Shown here piece after piece: positions 60,913 through 64,000 of a DNA stretch of 64,000 nucleotides (its first letter is position 1; the number at the start of each line of letters is the position of its first letter). The stretch is taken from NCBI RefSeq assembly GCF_030731045.1, contig NZ_JAVALS010000002.1, forward strand, positions 372,001 to 436,000, given 5' to 3'. The position numbers and the translations under genes were made by a program. The DNA is from Arthrobacter horti. Its GTDB lineage: Bacteria; Actinomycetota; Actinomycetes; Actinomycetales; Micrococcaceae. Under the pieces are notes generated by a model. It worked only from the letters and a program-made list of their open reading frames with translations. It made no database searches and was not told the DNA's origin.

Positions 60913-61338
60913 GTGGGTCTGTTCTCCGATCTCCGCCAGGCACGCAAGGACGACACCGAACTCGGCCAGGGGCTCTGGCGGCGAGCCCATGACCGCTTCC
61001 GTCGTGGCCTGGACCGCTTCCATCAAGTGCTTGAAGGCGTCTCCGGGGATGCGCTGTATGGACAGCTGGTGCCGGTGGCAGACGAACTCGCGGCCCTGCT
61101 GCCACGGATCCGCGCCGTCTGCGTGACCGCCCAACGGATCGCCCCGAGCGAGGGGCTGGACATCCCTCCAGAGCTGGCGCCCCTGCACAGGATCCTGTCG
61201 CGTGCCGGCAACGACCTGGCGACCGCCGCCCAGGCGGCCACCCTGGCCCGGCTCGGCAGCACTGACGTGGACAGCGTCCGCCGGCGTGCCGCCGTCGTCG
61301 TCTCTCTGGTGGCGGAGGCCGAAGAGCAGCTGCGCTGA
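60913..61338 (+). CDS. hypothetical helical protein downstream of bpa
   Basis: A 141-aa protein, GTG start 60913 only 2 nt after the bpa stop, so almost certainly cotranscribed. It consists of amphipathic helices (RRAHDRFRRGLDRFHQVLEGV, QLVPVADELAALLPRIRAVC) with no TM segment. The operon suggests a link with proteasome activation, but no family function is known to me. Confidence 0.78.
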   Translation: MGLFSDLRQARKDDTELGQGLWRRAHDRFRRGLDRFHQVLEGVSGDALYGQLVPVADELAALLPRIRAVCVTAQRIAPSEGLDIPPELAPLHRILSRAGNDLATAAQAATLARLGSTDVDSVRRRAAVVVSLVAEAEEQLR

Positions 61339-61418
61339 CGGTTATTCCCGGCTTCGCCGTCAGTGAATCCGTGTGACGGGTCCTGGTGGGAGGCGGCCGG
61401 GCTTGAAAGGATGGCTTC

Positions 61419-62258
61419 ATGACTGTGAATCCCCTTTTGTCTTTCAACGACGGCAATTCCATCCCTCAGCTCGGCTTCGGTGTCTGGCGGGTGGCCGATG
61501 ACGCGGCCGAGGCCGCCGTGGGCGAGGCGTTCAAGGCCGGCTACCGCCACATCGACACCGCCAGGATCTACGGCAACGAGTCTGGCGTGGGCCGGGCCAT
61601 CGAGGCCTCCGGACTGGGCCCGGAAGAGCTGTTCATCACCACCAAGGTGTGGAACGCGGACCAGGGCTACGAGCAGACCCTTGCCGCCTTCGAGGAATCC
61701 ATGGACCGTCTCGGCCTGGAGAAGCTGGACCTGTACCTCATCCACTGGCTGCAGCCGAAGCAGGGCACCTACGTGGACACCTGGAAGGCCCTCGTGGAGC
61801 TCCAGAAGCGCGGCCGGGTCACGTCCATCGGCGTCTGCAACTTCACGGGTGAGGCCATTGACGAGCTGATCGCCGCCACGGGCGTCACCCCGGCCATCCA
61901 TCAGATCGAACTGCACCCGTATTTCAACCAGGCGGAGCTGCGCCGCTACGACGCGGAGCGCGGCATCCTCACCCAGGCCTGGTCCCCGCTCGGCCAGGGC
62001 GGTGAGCTGCTGAGCGACCCGGAGGTGCTGCGCATCGCGGAGAAGCACGGCGCCTCGCCCGCGCAGGTGGTGATCGCCTGGCATCTGGCCATCGGCAACG
62101 TCGTGATCCCCAAGTCCGTCACCCCCGGCCGCATCGCGGAGAACTACGCCGCGCTGAACGTCACGCTGGATGACAACGACGTGGTGGCGCTCAACGGGCT
62201 CGACCGTGGCGCCGAGGGCCGCATCGGACCGGACCCCGCGGTTTCCGACTTCGCCTGA
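61419..62258 (+). CDS. aldo/keto reductase
   Basis: A 279-aa NADPH-dependent reductase of the 2,5-diketo-gluconate reductase-like group. GYRHIDTARIYGNE carries the Asp and catalytic Tyr, ITTKVW the Lys, and LDLYLIHW the His of the tetrad; VIPKSVTPGRIAEN binds the NADPH 2'-phosphate. Substrate is broad or unknown. ATG 61419. Ends at a strong terminator 18 nt downstream. Confidence 0.94.
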   Translation: MTVNPLLSFNDGNSIPQLGFGVWRVADDAAEAAVGEAFKAGYRHIDTARIYGNESGVGRAIEASGLGPEELFITTKVWNADQGYEQTLAAFEESMDRLGLEKLDLYLIHWLQPKQGTYVDTWKALVELQKRGRVTSIGVCNFTGEAIDELIAATGVTPAIHQIELHPYFNQAELRRYDAERGILTQAWSPLGQGGELLSDPEVLRIAEKHGASPAQVVIAWHLAIGNVVIPKSVTPGRIAENYAALNVTLDDNDVVALNGLDRGAEGRIGPDPAVSDFA

Positions 62259-62276
62259 GCCACACCGGAGACGCGG

Positions 62277-62303
62277 AAGGCCCCCGGGATTCCCGGGGGC
62301 CTT
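62277..62303. terminator. bidirectional terminator
   Basis: 13-bp stem (62277-62289, 62291-62303), loop nominally one base, serving the aldo/keto reductase and the convergent tRNA-Thr. Confidence 0.88.
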
Positions 62304-62312
62304 CTTCATCTG

Positions 62313-62385
62313 AGCTTCCTATCAGAATCGAACTGATGACCTTTTCATTACGAGTGAAACGCTCTACCGACTGAGCTAAGGAAGC
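62313..62385 (-). tRNA. tRNA-Thr (anticodon CGT)
   Basis: 73 nt, CCA not encoded. Acceptor GCTTCCT/AGGAAGC, D-arm AGCTCAGTCGGTAGAGC, anticodon stem-loop TTTCA-CTCGTAA-TGAAA, T-loop GTTCGATTC. Confidence 0.95.
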
Positions 62386-62602
62386 ACGTGCGAAACCCTG
62401 CCTGCTGGCCGGACCGCACAGAAGAACAGTCTAGAGGCCGCCGGGGTGCGGGTCAAAACGGCGTCCCGGGGAACATCCTGCGCCTGTTCATGTTGCGGTC
62501 CCGCACGGTTCAGCCGGCCGTTGACCGGACCGGTCACGCTGAGGGGAACGACGGCGGCGCAACGGTGCGCCGTCACCCTCACGCGAGCAAGGAGCACGGA
62601 CC

Positions 62603-63361
62603 ATGACGGTGAATCCGGTGGGCGGCGGACGGGACACCCTCCCGGTCCCAGGACGGCCGGCGCGGCTGCGTCTGGCCGTGGTGGACATGTCCGGAACCAC
62701 GGTCACCGACGGGGGACTGATCGAAGAGGCCCTCCGGCGCGCTTTCTGCGCCGCGGGGGAGGAGCCGGGCAGCGCCCGCCTCGCCTCGATGATGGACTAC
62801 GCCCACAATGCCATGGGACTGTCCAAACTCAGTGTGTTCCAGCAGCTGTACGAGGGCCGGCCCGGGCAGGCCCGGCAGGCGAACGCCGTCTTCGAGCAGG
62901 CCTATGACGAACTGGTGGACCGCGGCGGCGTCCAGGCCATCCCGGGAGCGCAGTCCGCCATGCAGTGGCTCCGGGACGCCGGCCTGAAACTCTGTCTGGT
63001 CACGGGATTCGGCCGCCACACGCAGAACACCATTCTGGAGTCGCTCGGCTGGATGGGCCTGGCGGACCTCAGCCTCTGCCCGGAAGACGCGGGCCGCGGA
63101 CGGCCTTGGCCGGACATGATCCTCACGGCAGTCCTCGCCCTGGACCTGGGCGACGTGCGGGAAGTCCTGGTGGTGGGGGACACGACGGCGGACATCCAGT
63201 CCGGGCTTCGTGCAGGCGCCGGGCTGGTCGCCGGAGTGCTGACGGGCGCCCACTCCGAGTTCGCCCTCCGCGCGGCGGGGGCGGACGCCGTCGTGCCGTC
63301 CATCCGGGACATCCCCACCTTGCTGCGCGAACGCGTGCAGACGCCCGCAGCGCTCAACTGA
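62603..63361 (+). CDS. phosphonatase-like HAD hydrolase
   Basis: A 252-aa HAD-superfamily protein. Motif I VVDMSGTTV (Asp nucleophile; DMSGTT rather than DxDGT is typical of phosphonatases), motif II LVTGFGR, motif IV VVGDTTADIQSG. It resembles the phosphonatase-like family often found with phosphonate or 2-aminoethylphosphonate genes; none of those are visible here. AAGGAG lies about 9 nt before ATG 62603. Confidence 0.88.
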   Translation: MTVNPVGGGRDTLPVPGRPARLRLAVVDMSGTTVTDGGLIEEALRRAFCAAGEEPGSARLASMMDYAHNAMGLSKLSVFQQLYEGRPGQARQANAVFEQAYDELVDRGGVQAIPGAQSAMQWLRDAGLKLCLVTGFGRHTQNTILESLGWMGLADLSLCPEDAGRGRPWPDMILTAVLALDLGDVREVLVVGDTTADIQSGLRAGAGLVAGVLTGAHSEFALRAAGADAVVPSIRDIPTLLRERVQTPAALN

Positions 63362-63392
63362 CAGTCCGGACCGTGCCCGGCACCGTACGGCG

Positions 63393-64000
63393 TTACGTGC
63401 AGCGCAGGCCGTCGGCCGGCGTCGTGCCCTTCACGAAGTAGTCGTCGACGGCGTTGGTGATGCAGTTCCCCGCCCGGCCATAGGCCGTGTGGCCCTCGCC
63501 TTCCCAGGTCAAGAGGGACGCGTTGCCGAGCTGCTTGCGCAGGTTCTGGGCCCACTCGTACGGCGTGGCGGGGTCTCCCGTGGTCCCGATGACCACCACC
63601 GGCGCCTTGCCGCTGTAGTTCGCCGGTGCCACCTTGCGGACGGCCGTGGTCTTCAGACCGTCGCAGGCGATCCCGCCGTAGGCCATGTACTTGCCGAGGG
63701 TGGGGGACACCCTGACCAGTTCGGCGGCTTCGTTGCGCATGGCTTCCGGAGCGGAGTCCACGGAGTAGTCCAGGCAGTTGATGGCGTTGAACGCGAAGGC
63801 GCTGTTGGAGGTGTAGCTTCCGGAGGAGTCCCGGTCCGCCCCGAAGTCGGCCAGCTGCATCATGGGGGAGGGGTCGCCCACCAGCGCCGCAGCCAGCGCC
63901 TGCCGGAGATTGGGCCAGCTCGCCGTGCTGTAGAGCGGGACGATGAGCCCGGACACGAAGCTCGCCACGGTCACCACGCGTCCGTCATTGGCCTGGGGCG
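63393..64000 (-). CDS. alpha/beta hydrolase with TAP-like C-terminal domain, 5' part outside window
   Basis: The C-terminal ~202 residues of a secreted tripeptidyl-aminopeptidase-like hydrolase; the frame stays open to the right edge. Visible are APVVVIGTTGDPATPYEWA, with the catalytic Asp, and WEGEGHTAYGRAG, with the catalytic His of the TAP_C domain (PF08386). CINDAV-type Cys residues (CITN, LRCT, ACDG) suggest disulfides outside the cell. The nucleophile Ser lies beyond the window. Confidence 0.9.
   Translation of the reverse strand, partial: PQANDGRVVTVASFVSGLIVPLYSTASWPNLRQALAAALVGDPSPMMQLADFGADRDSSGSYTSNSAFAFNAINCLDYSVDSAPEAMRNEAAELVRVSPTLGKYMAYGGIACDGLKTTAVRKVAPANYSGKAPVVVIGTTGDPATPYEWAQNLRKQLGNASLLTWEGEGHTAYGRAGNCITNAVDDYFVKGTTPADGLRCT

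Overview
The window is high-GC actinobacterial chromosome, most likely from an Arthrobacter-like member of the Micrococcaceae. The support is gene content rather than a marker-gene comparison: a bacterial proteasome activator (Bpa), GTP-dependent PEP carboxykinase, NsrR/flavohemoglobin, frequent GTG starts, a YhgE/Pip transporter module and many ATGA/GTGA gene overlaps.

Left flank (1-4.4 kb): the end of tadA, upp, a two-component system (response regulator then histidine kinase, minus strand), and a divergent Pro/Gln-rich membrane-anchored protein with a bidirectional terminator behind it.

Integrated element (4439-18366, about 13.9 kb): bounded by a 27-bp direct repeat. The right copy is the 3' end of a transglycosylase-like cell-wall gene (18343-19155). 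At the right end, on the plus strand, are an XRE repressor and a tyrosine integrase. A divergent leftward operon of about 10 kb starts with two small excisionase-like HTH proteins, continues through a replication-initiator-like gene carrying four internal 18-bp iterons, and ends with a short tail block (chaperone-like protein, HK97 gp10-like protein, 941-aa tape measure protein). No terminase, portal, capsid, major tail protein, baseplate or lysis gene is visible. An ImmA/IrrE peptidase and a two-TM protein lie at the left end; when the element circularises they would sit directly behind repressor and integrase. The parts fit a phage satellite or reduced prophage that keeps a tape measure gene but no capsid genes. 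This is the most unusual object in the window.

Middle (18.3-32.5 kb): the transglycosylase-like wall protein, a winged-helix protein without receiver domain, SixA, a TetR/YhgE/degenerate-ABC operon with a palindromic operator inside its promoter, an aldehyde dehydrogenase gene interrupted by one in-frame amber codon, and a PLP-dependent deaminase/aldolase, LysR, lactone oxidase and MFS cluster.

Right (32.5-64 kb): two near-identical tRNA-Arg(ACG) units, pckG with an upstream GTGA-N6-TCAC site, LysR/EamA exporter, a pyruvate-oxidase gene scrap beside an 81-nt hairpin, an HxlR/oxidoreductase pair, flavohemoprotein with an NsrR-type operator, an amino acid permease, nsrR, phosphomannomutase, RecQ-type helicase, alpha-L-fucosidase, an S9 peptidase, a large secreted nuclease/5'-nucleotidase fusion, tRNA-Ser (two) and tRNA-Thr genes, quinone oxidoreductase, Bpa, an aldo/keto reductase, a phosphonatase-like hydrolase and the end of a TAP-like alpha/beta hydrolase. 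These are ordinary chromosomal genes in short operons separated by strong hairpins.
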